Positions 54,183 through 62,116 of a stretch of DNA of 64,000 bases are shown here, piece after piece. The translations under genes were made by a program, and so were the position numbers. The notes beneath the pieces are model-generated. The model did no database searches and was not told where the DNA came from. It saw nothing but the letters and a program-made list of their open reading frames with translations. This DNA is from an uncultured Coriobacteriaceae bacterium (GTDB lineage Bacteria; Actinomycetota; Coriobacteriia; Coriobacteriales; Atopobiaceae), in assembly GCA_902793195.1 (NCBI GenBank), contig CADBCS010000004.1:38417-102416 (forward strand). Direction: 5' to 3'. Positions within the stretch are counted from its first letter, which is position 1, and every line of letters begins with the position of its first letter.

Positions 54183-55616
54183 ATGTTAAGCTTCGTACCC
54201 ATTTGGCTCGTCCCTGTCATTGCGGCACTCGTGGTGGCAATCCTCATCTTCATGCTATCCGGATACGTCAAGGCATCGCCCGACGAGGCGCTGATCCTCT
54301 CGGGCCTGCACGCAAAGCCACGCGTGCTCATCGGCCGCGCGGGCTTTAAGATTCCCTTCTTCGAGCGCGTTGACCGCCTGTGCCTCAAGCAGATCTCCGT
54401 GGACATAAAGACCGACCAGTTCATCCCCACCAACGACTTTATCAACGTTCGCGTTGATGCCGTCGCAAAGGTTCGCGTGACCGAGGACCCCGACGGAATG
54501 CTCCTTGCCGAGCGCAACTTCCTCAACATGCGCGAGGCCGACATCGCAGCAAGCCTGCAGGACTCGCTGCAGGGCAACATGCGCGAGATCATCGGCACGC
54601 TCGACCTCAAGTCCATCAACACCGACCGCGACTCGTTCTCCGACCAGGTAATGGCCAAGGCGTCGCGTGACATGGAGAAGCTCGGCATCGAGATCCTCTC
54701 GTGCAACATCCAAAACGTCACCGACGAGCATGGTCTAATTAACGACCTGGGCATGGACAACACCTCCAAGATCAAGAAGGACGCGAGCATCGCCAAGGCG
54801 AAGGCCGAGAAGGAGGTGGCCGTGGCCCAGGCGGAGGCAGACCGCGAGGCAAACGAGGCGCGCGTGGCCGCCGACCAGCAGATCGCGCAGCGTCAGAACG
54901 AGCTTGCCATCAAGCAGGCCCAGCTCAAGGCAACCGAGGACACCGAGCGCGCAAAGGCCGACGCCGCCTACCACATCCAAGAGCAGGAGCAGCGCCGCAC
55001 CGTGCTCGAGGCCGAGACGCGCGCGAAGGCCGAGTCGGTGCGCGTGCGCGAACAGGAGCTCGACGCCGAGGTACGCAAGCAGGCCGAGGCCGACAAGTAC
55101 AAGGCGATCCAGAGCGCCGAGGCCGAGATGGAGTCCAAGAAGCGCGCCGCCGAAGCCCAGGTGTATGCGGCCGAGCAGGAGGCAAAGGCCATTCGGTTGC
55201 GCGGCGAGGCGGAGGCCGAGGCAGCACGCGCACGCGGTCTTGCCGAGGCCGAGGCAGCACGCGCAAAGGGCGAGGCGGAGGCAGCCGCGCTCGAGAAGCG
55301 CGCCGAGGCGCTGCAGAAGATGAACCAGGCGGGCATGGCAGAGATGATGATCAAGATCCTGCCCGAGATGGCAACGGCGGTTGCCGGACCTCTGTCGTCC
55401 ATCGATCACGTCTCCATCTATGGAGGTGCGGAAGGAGGGTCTGGCATCGGCCAAATCTCCGGCGCAATGCCAACGGTCATCAAGCAGGTGTTCGACACCA
55501 TGAGCGACGCCACCGGCGTGGACATGCGTGACATCCTGCGCGCCGGCACCATCGAGGCCTCGACGCAGCGAAACGTCCACGTGGAGGGCTCCGCGGCAGG
55601 TGTTTGCGTAAAGTAA
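54183..55616 (+). CDS. SPFH-domain flotillin-like membrane protein
   Basis: A 477-residue flotillin-like protein. An N-terminal hydrophobic helix (VPIWLVPVIAALVVAILIF) is followed by the SPFH/band-7 domain (about 25-200) and a long Ala/Glu-rich coiled coil (about 200-400) with repeated EAEAARA and AKAEAE blocks. The C-terminal region has hydrophobic glycine-rich segments (IYGGAEGGSGIGQISG). Flotillins form membrane microdomain scaffolds, and it fits the usual length. GAAAGGGG precedes the ATG at 54183. No NfeD-like partner is adjacent; the neighbour is a short unknown gene in the opposite direction. Confidence 0.92.
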   Translation: MLSFVPIWLVPVIAALVVAILIFMLSGYVKASPDEALILSGLHAKPRVLIGRAGFKIPFFERVDRLCLKQISVDIKTDQFIPTNDFINVRVDAVAKVRVTEDPDGMLLAERNFLNMREADIAASLQDSLQGNMREIIGTLDLKSINTDRDSFSDQVMAKASRDMEKLGIEILSCNIQNVTDEHGLINDLGMDNTSKIKKDASIAKAKAEKEVAVAQAEADREANEARVAADQQIAQRQNELAIKQAQLKATEDTERAKADAAYHIQEQEQRRTVLEAETRAKAESVRVREQELDAEVRKQAEADKYKAIQSAEAEMESKKRAAEAQVYAAEQEAKAIRLRGEAEAEAARARGLAEAEAARAKGEAEAAALEKRAEALQKMNQAGMAEMMIKILPEMATAVAGPLSSIDHVSIYGGAEGGSGIGQISGAMPTVIKQVFDTMSDATGVDMRDILRAGTIEASTQRNVHVEGSAAGVCVK

Positions 55617-55643
55617 CCATAGACAAAGGCTACGGCGAGCCTG

Positions 55644-56087
55644 CTAAGACCACATAGATCTCTCGGTGCCGGGGGAAACGTGCGTTCCCCCGGCACCTTG
55701 CCGTAGCATACGCGCAGGCCGATAGGAGACGCAGTCGCCCAGCGTGCTGCTGAGGTAGCCGTACGGCACGTTCCATCCGTCAAGCTCGTCCATGAGGTCG
55801 GTGAGGAACATCTCGTTTTCCACCATGTGTCGCCCGAGCGCATCCCCCACGTCCGCAGACGCAACGGTAAGGTGTGCCCCCAGCACCGCAAAGGTGTCCG
55901 GTGCCAGATGGATGCAGTGGTGATGCTCCTCGGCATCGTACACGTCGCGCGTAAGCGGCCCCCATGTGGTCTCGCCCACCTCGAGGCTGCGTCCTCGCAT
56001 GCGGGTGTACACGCGACGCCGCTCGCCTCTATGGCTTGCGGAATAGAGCGTCGCCTTCCAAGGTACGGCTTCCTGATGTGAGTCCAT
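55644..56087 (-). CDS. Hypothetical protein (147 aa)
   Basis: A 147-residue soluble reading frame of unknown function. The N-terminal part has basic beta-like sequence (KATLYSASHRGERRRVYTRM) and the centre is a helix (VGDALGRHMVENEMFLTDLMDELD). The start at 56087 follows GGGGGATAGC. The last 20 codons overlap a strong hairpin (55665-55697) that probably ends the convergent SPFH transcript, so the true C-terminus is less secure. No family recognised. Confidence 0.55.
   Translation of the reverse strand: MDSHQEAVPWKATLYSASHRGERRRVYTRMRGRSLEVGETTWGPLTRDVYDAEEHHHCIHLAPDTFAVLGAHLTVASADVGDALGRHMVENEMFLTDLMDELDGWNVPYGYLSSTLGDCVSYRPARMLRQGAGGTHVSPGTERSMWS
55665..55697 (+). terminator. Hairpin after the SPFH gene
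   Basis: GGTGCCGGGGGAA / TTCCCCCGGCACC, a 13-bp stem with a 7-nt loop, 49 nt after the SPFH stop. No T-tract. It overlaps the 3' end of the minus-strand hypothetical gene. Confidence 0.6.
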
Positions 56088-56228
56088 GCTATCCCCCAAA
56101 TAAGAACATCTGTTTGCTTTTATGGACAGTATAGCACAGAATCGCGTAATAAGGTACGTGTGTTCTTTATCGGGCCGAAAAACAATGCGGCGCCAGCAAA
56201 GACGTCGCATTGCCTCAGTTCCCGCAGC

Positions 56229-57515
56229 CTAGCCTTCGGGCGTTATGGTCGTGACCCCACCCATGTAGGGCACGAGCGCCTCTGGGACCGTTATGGTGCC
56301 ATCGGCGTTTTGGTAGTTCTCGATTACTGCCGCCATGGTACGACCCACGGCCAGACCCGAGCCGTTGAGCGTGTGCGCAAACCGCGTGCCCTTGAACGCC
56401 GCCGGGTCGCGGTACTTGATGTTGGCACGACGTGCCTGGAAGTCGCCGCAGTTGGAGCAGCTCGAGATCTCCTTGTAGGCATTGTAGCTGGGCAGCCACA
56501 CCTCGATGTCGTAGGTCTTCTTTGCACTGAAGCCAATGTCGCCGGTGCACAGGGTGACCACGCGATACGGAAGGCCCAACTTCTGCAGGATGAGCTCCGC
56601 CTCGGCCGTCATGCTCTCCAGCTCGTCCATGGACTCCTCGGGCTTGGCGAACTTGACCATCTCGACCTTGTCGAACTCGTGCACGCGAATGATGCCACGG
56701 GTGTCTCGGCCGGCACTGCCCGCCTCCTCGCGGAAGCACGGGGTAAAGGCGCAGTAGCGCAGCGGCAGCTTGTCGCCGTCGAGCACCTCGTCGCGATGCA
56801 GGTTCGTGAGCATGACCTCGGCCGTGGGAATGAGGTAGAGGTCCTCGCCCACGTGGTACAGGTCCTCGTCGAACTTGGGCAGCTGACCCGTGCCGAACAG
56901 CGAGGCGTAGTTGGTGATGACCGGCGGCCACCACTCCTTGAAGCCCGCCTCGTTGTGGCAGTCGATCATAAAGTTGATGAGCGCGCGCTCCAGTCGCGCA
57001 CCGAGTCCGCCCAGCACGTAGAAGCGCGTGCCGGCGAGCTTGACCCCACGGTCGAAGTCGATGATGTCCAGCGCCGGACCCAGGTCCCAGTGCGCCTGTG
57101 CCTCGAAGTCGAACGAGCGCGGCGTGCCCCAGCGGCGTACCTCGGGGTTGTCGGAGTCGTCGGCGCCATAGGGCACGGACTCGTCGGGAATGTTTGGAAT
57201 GCCGGAGACCAGGTCGAACAACTGCTGCTCGACCTCCTTGCGGCGCTCGTTGAGCTCGGCGATGGTCCCCTTGCTCGCCGCCACCTTGGCCTTGGCGGCC
57301 TCGGCCTCGTCGCGCTTGCCCTCACGCATGAGCTGGCCGATCTGCTTGGACGCGGCGTTGCGCTCGGCCTGCAGGCGCTCGACCTCGACGATGGTGGAGC
57401 GACGGAGCTCGTCGAGCTCGAAGAAGCGATCGCGATCCCAATGCGCGTTTTGGCGCGACGCACACGAGGCGTCCACCACGTCGGGATTCTCTCGTACGAA
57501 CGTAATGTCCAGCAT
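56229..57515 (-). CDS. serS: Seryl-tRNA synthetase
   Basis: A 428-residue class II aminoacyl-tRNA synthetase that charges tRNA-Ser. The N-terminal tRNA-binding coiled coil runs to about residue 105 (VERLQAERNAASKQIGQLMR). Motif 2 is FREEAGSAGRDTRGIIRVHEF and motif 3 is GSGLAVGRTMAAVIENYQ. Ser-binding and dimer-interface regions are present and the length is typical. AGAAAGG precedes the ATG at 57515. It appears monocistronic, convergent with nothing close, with a 141-bp AT-rich gap beyond its end. Confidence 0.97.
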   Translation of the reverse strand: MLDITFVRENPDVVDASCASRQNAHWDRDRFFELDELRRSTIVEVERLQAERNAASKQIGQLMREGKRDEAEAAKAKVAASKGTIAELNERRKEVEQQLFDLVSGIPNIPDESVPYGADDSDNPEVRRWGTPRSFDFEAQAHWDLGPALDIIDFDRGVKLAGTRFYVLGGLGARLERALINFMIDCHNEAGFKEWWPPVITNYASLFGTGQLPKFDEDLYHVGEDLYLIPTAEVMLTNLHRDEVLDGDKLPLRYCAFTPCFREEAGSAGRDTRGIIRVHEFDKVEMVKFAKPEESMDELESMTAEAELILQKLGLPYRVVTLCTGDIGFSAKKTYDIEVWLPSYNAYKEISSCSNCGDFQARRANIKYRDPAAFKGTRFAHTLNGSGLAVGRTMAAVIENYQNADGTITVPEALVPYMGGVTTITPEG

Positions 57516-57638
57516 GGGATGCCTTTCTAGTGGGCCCTTTCGGGCGATTCCTCAATGCGCGCGAGGCTCCCCGCGCAGCATTCATCAGTATATACTTGTG
57601 CATGCAAAAACGACACGCCACAGAGGGAGGCAGCGCAC

Positions 57639-57821
57639 GTGGACTCCATCATCGCTTTTTTTGAATGGTTGTTTGGCACACGCCCAGGCGTCATCACGCT
57701 CATGGTTGGGGGCGTCCTGCTGTGCGCACTCATCGCATGGCTGCTCGAGAGGCGCACGCGAGCCCGCTACTACAACCACGAGAAGCAGGAGGGCGACTGG
57801 GACCTCTTCGACGAGGAGTAG
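57639..57821 (+). CDS. Small single-helix membrane protein (60 aa)
   Basis: A 60-residue protein: an amphipathic start (DSIIAFFEWLFG), one transmembrane helix (GVITLMVGGVLLCALIAWLL) and a charged cytoplasmic tail ending in EGDWDLFDEE. A GTG at 57639 is used because GGGAGG lies ten bases before it. There is no clear family. It is on the opposite strand to serS and 109 nt before the TerB-like gene. Confidence 0.65.
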   Translation: MDSIIAFFEWLFGTRPGVITLMVGGVLLCALIAWLLERRTRARYYNHEKQEGDWDLFDEE

Positions 57822-57930
57822 CCCCACCGGCAAAAGCGCCCCGCTCTCCTAGAGCATCCCGCCTGCTCCCATGCCCCGTCCTATAATTCTTTGCATGTAT
57901 TCGAGGGGCTTCCAAAGAAGGGGCGGGCAC

Positions 57931-58398
57931 ATGAACACCAAGACAGAGATTGCACTTTCCCACTTTTGCGAGGACTTCGACCAGTTCCTCGTTCGGTGTC
58001 ACGAACTCGAGAAATCGGGCAAGTGGAGCGTGAGCACATACGGCCTCATGTCCGCCTACTTCGAGTCGGACCTCTTTGCCGTGCTGTTGCAACTCATGTC
58101 GGCAGACGGCGTGTTCGAGCGCGCCGAGGCGGACGTCATCAACCAGATGTTCTCCACAAGTTACAGCGTGAGGGAGTTGTCGAAGCTCTATAGGTCGCTT
58201 GCCCCCGTCGTGGACGACTACTGCGACGAGGAGGCGGCCGACGCCATGGCGCTGCTCACCAAGATCGACCCCCAGCTCCGCGACGACTATCGCAGGCTCA
58301 TGCTGGAGGCCTGCAACATCATCTCGATGAGTGACGGCGTTGCCGAAGGCGAGGAGCGCGCGCTCATCGAGAAGCTGGCCGCAGTCCTCGAGGGATAG
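57931..58398 (+). CDS. TerB-like domain protein
   Basis: A 155-residue helical protein. Two similar acidic loops, QLMSADGVFERAEADVI (about residue 52) and NIISMSDGVAEGEERALIEKL (about 132), match the pseudo-repeat of TerB-like (tellurite resistance TerB / DjlA-type) domains. There it is often a helical scaffold with metal-binding acidic residues. AAGAAGGGGCGG precedes the ATG at 57931. No other Ter genes are nearby, so tellurite resistance should not be assumed. Confidence 0.7.
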   Translation: MNTKTEIALSHFCEDFDQFLVRCHELEKSGKWSVSTYGLMSAYFESDLFAVLLQLMSADGVFERAEADVINQMFSTSYSVRELSKLYRSLAPVVDDYCDEEAADAMALLTKIDPQLRDDYRRLMLEACNIISMSDGVAEGEERALIEKLAAVLEG

Positions 58399-58421
58399 AG
58401 CACCAAGCGTGTCACCGACAC

Positions 58422-58518
58422 AGTGTCCAAACCAACTGCCTTGTCGCGGTGCTTGGTAGTGGTTTTGGACACTTTGCGTCGCTTGAGACCCGTCTTTCGT
58501 CCAAATGGACTACCAAGC
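58422..58518. repeat. Nested inverted repeats next to the attachment site
   Basis: AGTGTCCAAACCA (58422-58434) pairs with TGGTTTTGGACACT (58460-58473), and GCTTGGTAGT (58451-58460) pairs with ACTACCAAGC (58509-58518). They lie between the TerB-like gene and the tRNA fragment; no gene is supported here. Confidence 0.6.
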
Positions 58519-58588
58519 CACGTTTCGGACACAGACGGTCAGGGCATGAAAAAACGGCCCTGCCAATGCAGAGCCGCCGATGAGTCGA

Positions 58589-58640
58589 TGGTGCGGGCGA
58601 AAGGACTTGAACCTTCACGGGACTCTTTGGGCTTGTGACC
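58589..58640 (-). other. Attachment site: 3' end of a tRNA-Leu without its 5' part
   Basis: On the minus strand the sequence ends with a T-arm (GAAGGTTCAAGTCCTTT), an acceptor 3' strand CGCCCGC and ACCA, typical of a bacterial tRNA-Leu. The matching 5' strand GCGGGCG is not found upstream, so it is a tRNA fragment, not a gene. This is what remains at one end of an element that integrated into a tRNA gene; the complete tRNA should lie beyond the other end. The right limit of homology is approximate. Confidence 0.75.
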
Positions 58641-58785
58641 TGCGGTTATTCAGATGGACTAGAAAGGACTAACGTACTTTTGAGCTGGTAAAACGTTGTG
58701 ACTGTTGGCGTACGGTTTGGACTAGTTAGGACTAGGGTTTTGCGCCAAATTTGCGCCAACTTTACGCCAAGGATTCAGGGCAAAG

Positions 58786-58825
58786 GAGGCACCCAAACAA
58801 GCTGGTTTTCGGGTGCCTCTCCACT
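58786..58825 (+). terminator. Hairpin at the left end of the integrated element
   Basis: GAGGCACCC / GGGTGCCTC, a 9-bp stem (58786-58794 and 58812-58820), before a region of TGGCNTGG repeats. The same stem sequence occurs at 59198-59237. Confidence 0.5.
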
Positions 58826-58845
58826 CGCTACAATGGGATTGAAGC

Positions 58846-58935
58846 GGTATGGCATGGTATGGCTTGGCAAGGTTGCTTTTGGCTTGGCTAGGTTTAGGCG
58901 TGGTAAGGCATGGCAAGGCTTCTCTTGGCTTGGAT
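58846..58935 (+). repeat. Cluster of TGGC(A/T)TGG-type short repeats
   Basis: About ten imperfect copies of TGGCATGG / TGGCTTGG / TGGTATGG in 90 bp just before the small gene at 58964. It resembles an iteron array, but could also be a leader region. Confidence 0.55.
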
Positions 58936-58963
58936 TCATTGAATCTAACGAAAGGAAGTAGCT

Positions 58964-59182
58964 ATGTCTGAGGTTGAGTTTCGTAATCAGGTTGATTCGT
59001 TGGCAAAGAAGCTTGCGGATGAGTTCACCCGTAAGGCTATCGAGAGCCTAGATGAGGCCACGCGCAATGATGAGGATGCATTTCGTGAGGCAATGCGCGA
59101 TATCGAGGATTGCTTGAAAGGCGAAATGCCCGATATCATCCGTGAGGCTGAAGAAGAAGCTCGAATGATGCTCGGCAACTAA
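58964..59182 (+). CDS. Small acidic helical protein of the element (72 aa)
   Basis: A 72-residue protein, strongly acidic and predicted all-helical (LAKKLADEFTRKAIESLDEATRND). There is no known family. GAAAGGAAG lies before the ATG, giving a good start. It is the only plus-strand gene in the left part of the element, followed by a hairpin terminator at 59198. It may be a small regulator or a phage-related accessory protein; function is unknown. Confidence 0.65.
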   Translation: MSEVEFRNQVDSLAKKLADEFTRKAIESLDEATRNDEDAFREAMRDIEDCLKGEMPDIIREAEEEARMMLGN

Positions 59183-59197
59183 CCGCTTCACACAAGT

Positions 59198-59240
59198 AGG
59201 CACCCGTTGCAGGTTTCGCGCCTGTGGCGGGTGCCTCTTG
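59198..59240 (+). terminator. Hairpin terminator of the 72-aa gene
   Basis: AGGCACCCG / CGGGTGCCT with an inner CAGG.../...CCTG stem, followed by CTTGGT; 15 nt after the stop at 59182. Confidence 0.7.
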
Positions 59241-59381
59241 GTATCCACATGGGGTGTGCACTCCCCACGGGCAAGGCGAGTGAAAAAGAAACCCCGCCGA
59301 GTGTGCACCTCGACGGGGTGGGAACATGACCGACGCAAGGTAGAAAGGCAGACCCTCGCGCGGCCTTGCGTGGAATTCTGA

Positions 59382-60080
59382 TTAATCGAGGAGTCGCGCC
59401 GCCTCGACCGTCGCGGCGTTGCCGACAATGACCTTGGTAAACTCGTGCTCGCTCATGTTTCCTGCGTCAACGTCGGCACTCACGGCAGCTCCAAGAGGTA
59501 TCCGCTCGCTCTCTGGTACGTGTTGCAAACGTTGAGCGTTCCTCTCGGACATGAGCGAGGAACGGTTACCGCCTGACCATTGCAAGCACATTCCCGCCGC
59601 CTCTTGGAACGCCCCCAATGCGTCGTGCGCCTTTCCCCTCTTGCTCTTGCAGTCCGCGACCGCGCTAACAACGACCCCGCCCCTCGCGGTGCAAAGCTGT
59701 TGCAACGTCGCAATGGCATCGTCGTTACCTGCAAGCGCAAGGGCGGCAGACTTCGCCTCGGTCGCGCTGATTGAGTCGCGCATCGCCAACATCTGCAACA
59801 AATGTACCTGCTCGGCGGTAGGTGCTTGCATGACCTCGCCTTGCTCTTCGGCCTTGTCGCGCATGGACTCAAGCACACGACGAAAACCGCCCTTCGCCTC
59901 TACCCGTGCGGCTTCGACCGCCTGACCGAACTTGTCTCGCGCCGCCTTGCGCTCGCCCTCGGCACGCTCGCCCTCGTACTTTTCTAGGCGTGAAAGCTCC
60001 TTGTCGCGCTCCTCTACGGCAGCGGTAACCCGCTTGCGATAGCTCGCCCACGTTGTTTGATAGTCTCGAATGTTGCTCAT
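59382..60080 (-). CDS. Coiled-coil protein of the element (232 aa)
   Basis: A 232-residue soluble protein. The first 90 residues are a highly charged helix (AVEERDKELSRLEKYEGERAEGERK) likely to form a coiled coil; the middle is Ala/Gln-rich and helical, and the C-terminus ends in VIVGNAATVEAARLLD. It has a resemblance to phage head-scaffold proteins only in composition, which is weak evidence. AGGAGAACG precedes the ATG at 60080. It is the last of five minus-strand genes running from the excisionase. Function unknown. Confidence 0.65.
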   Translation of the reverse strand: MSNIRDYQTTWASYRKRVTAAVEERDKELSRLEKYEGERAEGERKAARDKFGQAVEAARVEAKGGFRRVLESMRDKAEEQGEVMQAPTAEQVHLLQMLAMRDSISATEAKSAALALAGNDDAIATLQQLCTARGGVVVSAVADCKSKRGKAHDALGAFQEAAGMCLQWSGGNRSSLMSERNAQRLQHVPESERIPLGAAVSADVDAGNMSEHEFTKVIVGNAATVEAARLLD

Positions 60081-60242
60081 GTTCCGTTCTCCTATCTTTG
60101 TTGATAACTTGTCTTGTTCGGTTTGACCATCTCGCGGCCACCCTCGCACAGTCTCAGAAACCTACAGTCGGCACACCCTGCAAGGCACCCGCCGTTGCGA
60201 CCGAACCGCAACGCCTCGCGCACCAATGCTGGGGGTGTGCCT

Positions 60243-60596
60243 TTACTCCTCCCCATCGTCACCCATTAGCAACGCCTCGATTTCGTCATACGTCGATTGC
60301 GGTATGGCTGGCGTGGACACCTCGACGGTGTTTCTGGGCTTGCCCTCGCAGGTGTCGCGTATCTCACAGAACGCACGAACATTCCCGTTTCGAGCCTCCC
60401 GAACCATGCTCGCCGCAATCGCCTCGGCATTGCTGACCTCCTCGCCGTCAAGCTCGGTTGTCATGCTTAGGCACTCTTCGAGACATTCACGCAGACGCTT
60501 CTTCTCACGTCTGGCCTTCCCGCTACGGATACCGCCCAAACGCCCTTGCTCTCGGGCTTCGCTCGGGGTTAGCGTTCTCAAGTTTTCGTCATTCAT
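60243..60596 (-). CDS. Small terminase-subunit-like protein
   Basis: A 117-residue protein with the layout of small-terminase-like phage proteins: a glycine-rich basic segment (EQGRLGGIRSGKARREKKRL), then a helix pair (NAEAIAASMVREARNGNVRAF) and EGKPRNTVEV. The EIRDTCEGKP stretch resembles the conserved DRxEGKP of DUF5681-type phage proteins. It would recognise packaging-site DNA. AGAGGGGG precedes the ATG at 60596. No large terminase subunit gene accompanies it, as expected in a satellite that borrows one from a helper phage (inference). Confidence 0.65.
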   Translation of the reverse strand: MNDENLRTLTPSEAREQGRLGGIRSGKARREKKRLRECLEECLSMTTELDGEEVSNAEAIAASMVREARNGNVRAFCEIRDTCEGKPRNTVEVSTPAIPQSTYDEIEALLMGDDGEE

Positions 60597-60699
60597 GACC
60601 CCCTCTTTCTCTTCGCAAAACTTCGCTTTTCTTCGCATCTAATCGGATTTGAGGCTCTGAGAGGCGTTCTAAGCCCCGTTATCATCTCATCATGGGTAT

Positions 60700-61365
60700 T
60701 TACTCGTTCCATAGCGAATAACCCTCAGAATCGACCTCACGCTTGTTCTCGAACTCCCCGCAATCTGGGCATCGAACCATGACCCTCGTTCCGACGTTCC
60801 AATACACCGAATGGGCGTTCTTGCACTTGGGGCACCAACAAGGATGCAAATCCTCCCCCTCCCCGTGTGCCCCTTCCCCTGAATCTTTGGGTGGGTCTGT
60901 TGGTGTATGTGGGCCTGTCGCTGGGTCTGTGCCTGCAACTGGGTCTGGGTCTGAGTCTGTTAGTGAGTCTGTATATGTAGAGCCTTGGTTAAGGCTTGAA
61001 TAAGGCTTATCGACCTCGGGGCACACAAAGGCGCTCTTGAACGACTCGCCCTCGAACCCGATTTCACCCGACACGATTTCTCGCATCGTCTCTGCGTAGT
61101 TGTGATTCGGCCTCTTGAAGGTGTTGTTAACCCAAAAGTGCCGCGCCCAGCACGCGCCGTCGTAGTCGAACAGGTAGCCCGCATCGTACAAGGCTTGCAG
61201 GGCACCCGCGCCGCTCCCATACCCTCGGGCTATGCGCCTGACCCCCTGAATCTTGCCGTATGTCCCCTCGCTCCCAAGACGGTAGTAAAGGAGCTGGGCA
61301 TCGTCTGGTAGGTCAAGAAAGGCATCTGTGCCCACCACATCTGGCGAGAACATGCACTTACCCAC
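60700..61365 (-). CDS. Phage replication-initiation-like protein with a zinc ribbon
   Basis: A 221-residue protein. The N-terminal 90 residues (FLDLPDDAQLLYYRLGSEGTYG ... LQALYDAGYLFDYD) match the replisome-organiser N domain of phage replication proteins. A Pro/Thr/Asp-rich linker follows (about 130-165), then a zinc ribbon CxxC ... CxxC (CPKCKNAHSVYW and CPDCGEF). A GTG at 61365 is used because GGAGGGCGAGCC precedes it; it overlaps the previous gene by eight bases, giving translational coupling. It probably starts replication of the element after excision. Confidence 0.75.
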   Translation of the reverse strand: MGKCMFSPDVVGTDAFLDLPDDAQLLYYRLGSEGTYGKIQGVRRIARGYGSGAGALQALYDAGYLFDYDGACWARHFWVNNTFKRPNHNYAETMREIVSGEIGFEGESFKSAFVCPEVDKPYSSLNQGSTYTDSLTDSDPDPVAGTDPATGPHTPTDPPKDSGEGAHGEGEDLHPCWCPKCKNAHSVYWNVGTRVMVRCPDCGEFENKREVDSEGYSLWNE

Positions 61366-61807
61366 GGCTCGCCCTCCTCGCCTCAAACACTGGGTCGTAT
61401 ATCGACCGCCTGACCTCGACGTAAGGCTCCGACTCAGGCACCCGCTCGACAATCAGCCTCGAAAGGATGCTAATGTCGCTGTTGTTGACCGTTACATCCC
61501 TGCCCTTGGAATCGCTCGGTCGATACCACCTCAGCCATTGGCAACGCTCATAGAGGCTGAACCTGCGACCCGCCGCCGCGCAAGCTCGCGCATGGTCTAG
61601 GAAGTATGCCGCAAGCCTCGAATCGCCCAAGTATCGACGCTCAACTTCGGCCACCCGTCGCGATAGCTCCTCGAACCTGCTAGAATTGCATTCAGCGACG
61701 TTTACCTTCTCGTCCGCGCACTTGGCCGTACCTTCTCCCGTGGTGCGGCCTCCTTCTTTTTCCTTCCTCCGCTCCCTCCTTCCCATGTTCCTGATTTCGT
61801 CGGTCAT
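61358..61807 (-). CDS. Hypothetical protein of the element (149 aa)
   Basis: A 149-residue basic protein of unknown function. The N-terminus is very charged (RRERRKEKEGGR), then a helix (RFEELSRRVAEVERRYLGDSRLAAYFLDHARA) and a Trp/Arg-containing C-terminus. GGAGG precedes the ATG at 61807. It lies between the excisionase (3-nt gap) and the replication gene (overlap), so it belongs to the early operon of the element. Confidence 0.65.
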   Translation of the reverse strand: MTDEIRNMGRRERRKEKEGGRTTGEGTAKCADEKVNVAECNSSRFEELSRRVAEVERRYLGDSRLAAYFLDHARACAAAGRRFSLYERCQWLRWYRPSDSKGRDVTVNNSDISILSRLIVERVPESEPYVEVRRSIYDPVFEARRASRG

Positions 61808-61810
61808 GGG

Positions 61811-62008
61811 CTATGCCTCCAATGTCGCAAGGAACTTGTCGAACTGGGATTTGCTAATGCGCACAGCACGACCAAAGCGGTAGCAATGCAAGCGACCCTC
61901 CGCAATGGCACGTGATAGCGTCCGTTCTGAAATGTGATGCTTTCCTGCCCAATACTTCTTTGGGAACGTTGGCTCGTCCATGCACTCTGCTTGTTCAAAA
62001 TCAGGCAT
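61811..62008 (-). CDS. Excisionase / AlpA-like MerR-type DNA-binding protein
   Basis: A 65-residue protein with a winged-helix of the excisionase/AlpA type (HHISERTLSRAIAEGRLHCYRFGRAVRIS). It is divergent from the repressor gene at 62117 and opens the minus-strand operon of the element. In related satellites an AlpA-type protein of this kind activates the element's excision and replication genes. AAAGGAC precedes the ATG at 62008. Confidence 0.78.
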   Translation of the reverse strand: MPDFEQAECMDEPTFPKKYWAGKHHISERTLSRAIAEGRLHCYRFGRAVRISKSQFDKFLATLEA

Positions 62009-62116
62009 TGCTAGTCCTTTCACTCGTGTACTTGTCCTGACTGGGCTTGATTCTAACCCATTTTTCGTGTTATAGTAAAACCCTAGATACCTGTTTTTCG
62101 TGTGTTAGGAGTTCAT
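62009..62116. promoter_or_regulatory. Divergent control region with repeated TTTTTCGTGT
   Basis: TTTTTCGTGT occurs at 62061-62070 and 62094-62103, flanking a TATAGT (62071-62076) that could be a -10 box of the repressor promoter. The repeats are likely operators for the repressor or AlpA-like protein. Confidence 0.6.

Noticed and set aside
57931-58398. Tellurite resistance
   Set aside because: Only a TerB-like domain is present and no other ter genes are near; TerB folds occur in many unrelated settings.
58423-58638. 71-codon plus-strand frame ending in VRAKGLEPSRDSLGL
   Set aside because: This is the well-known false protein made by reading through the complement of a tRNA 3' end; it covers the attachment site.
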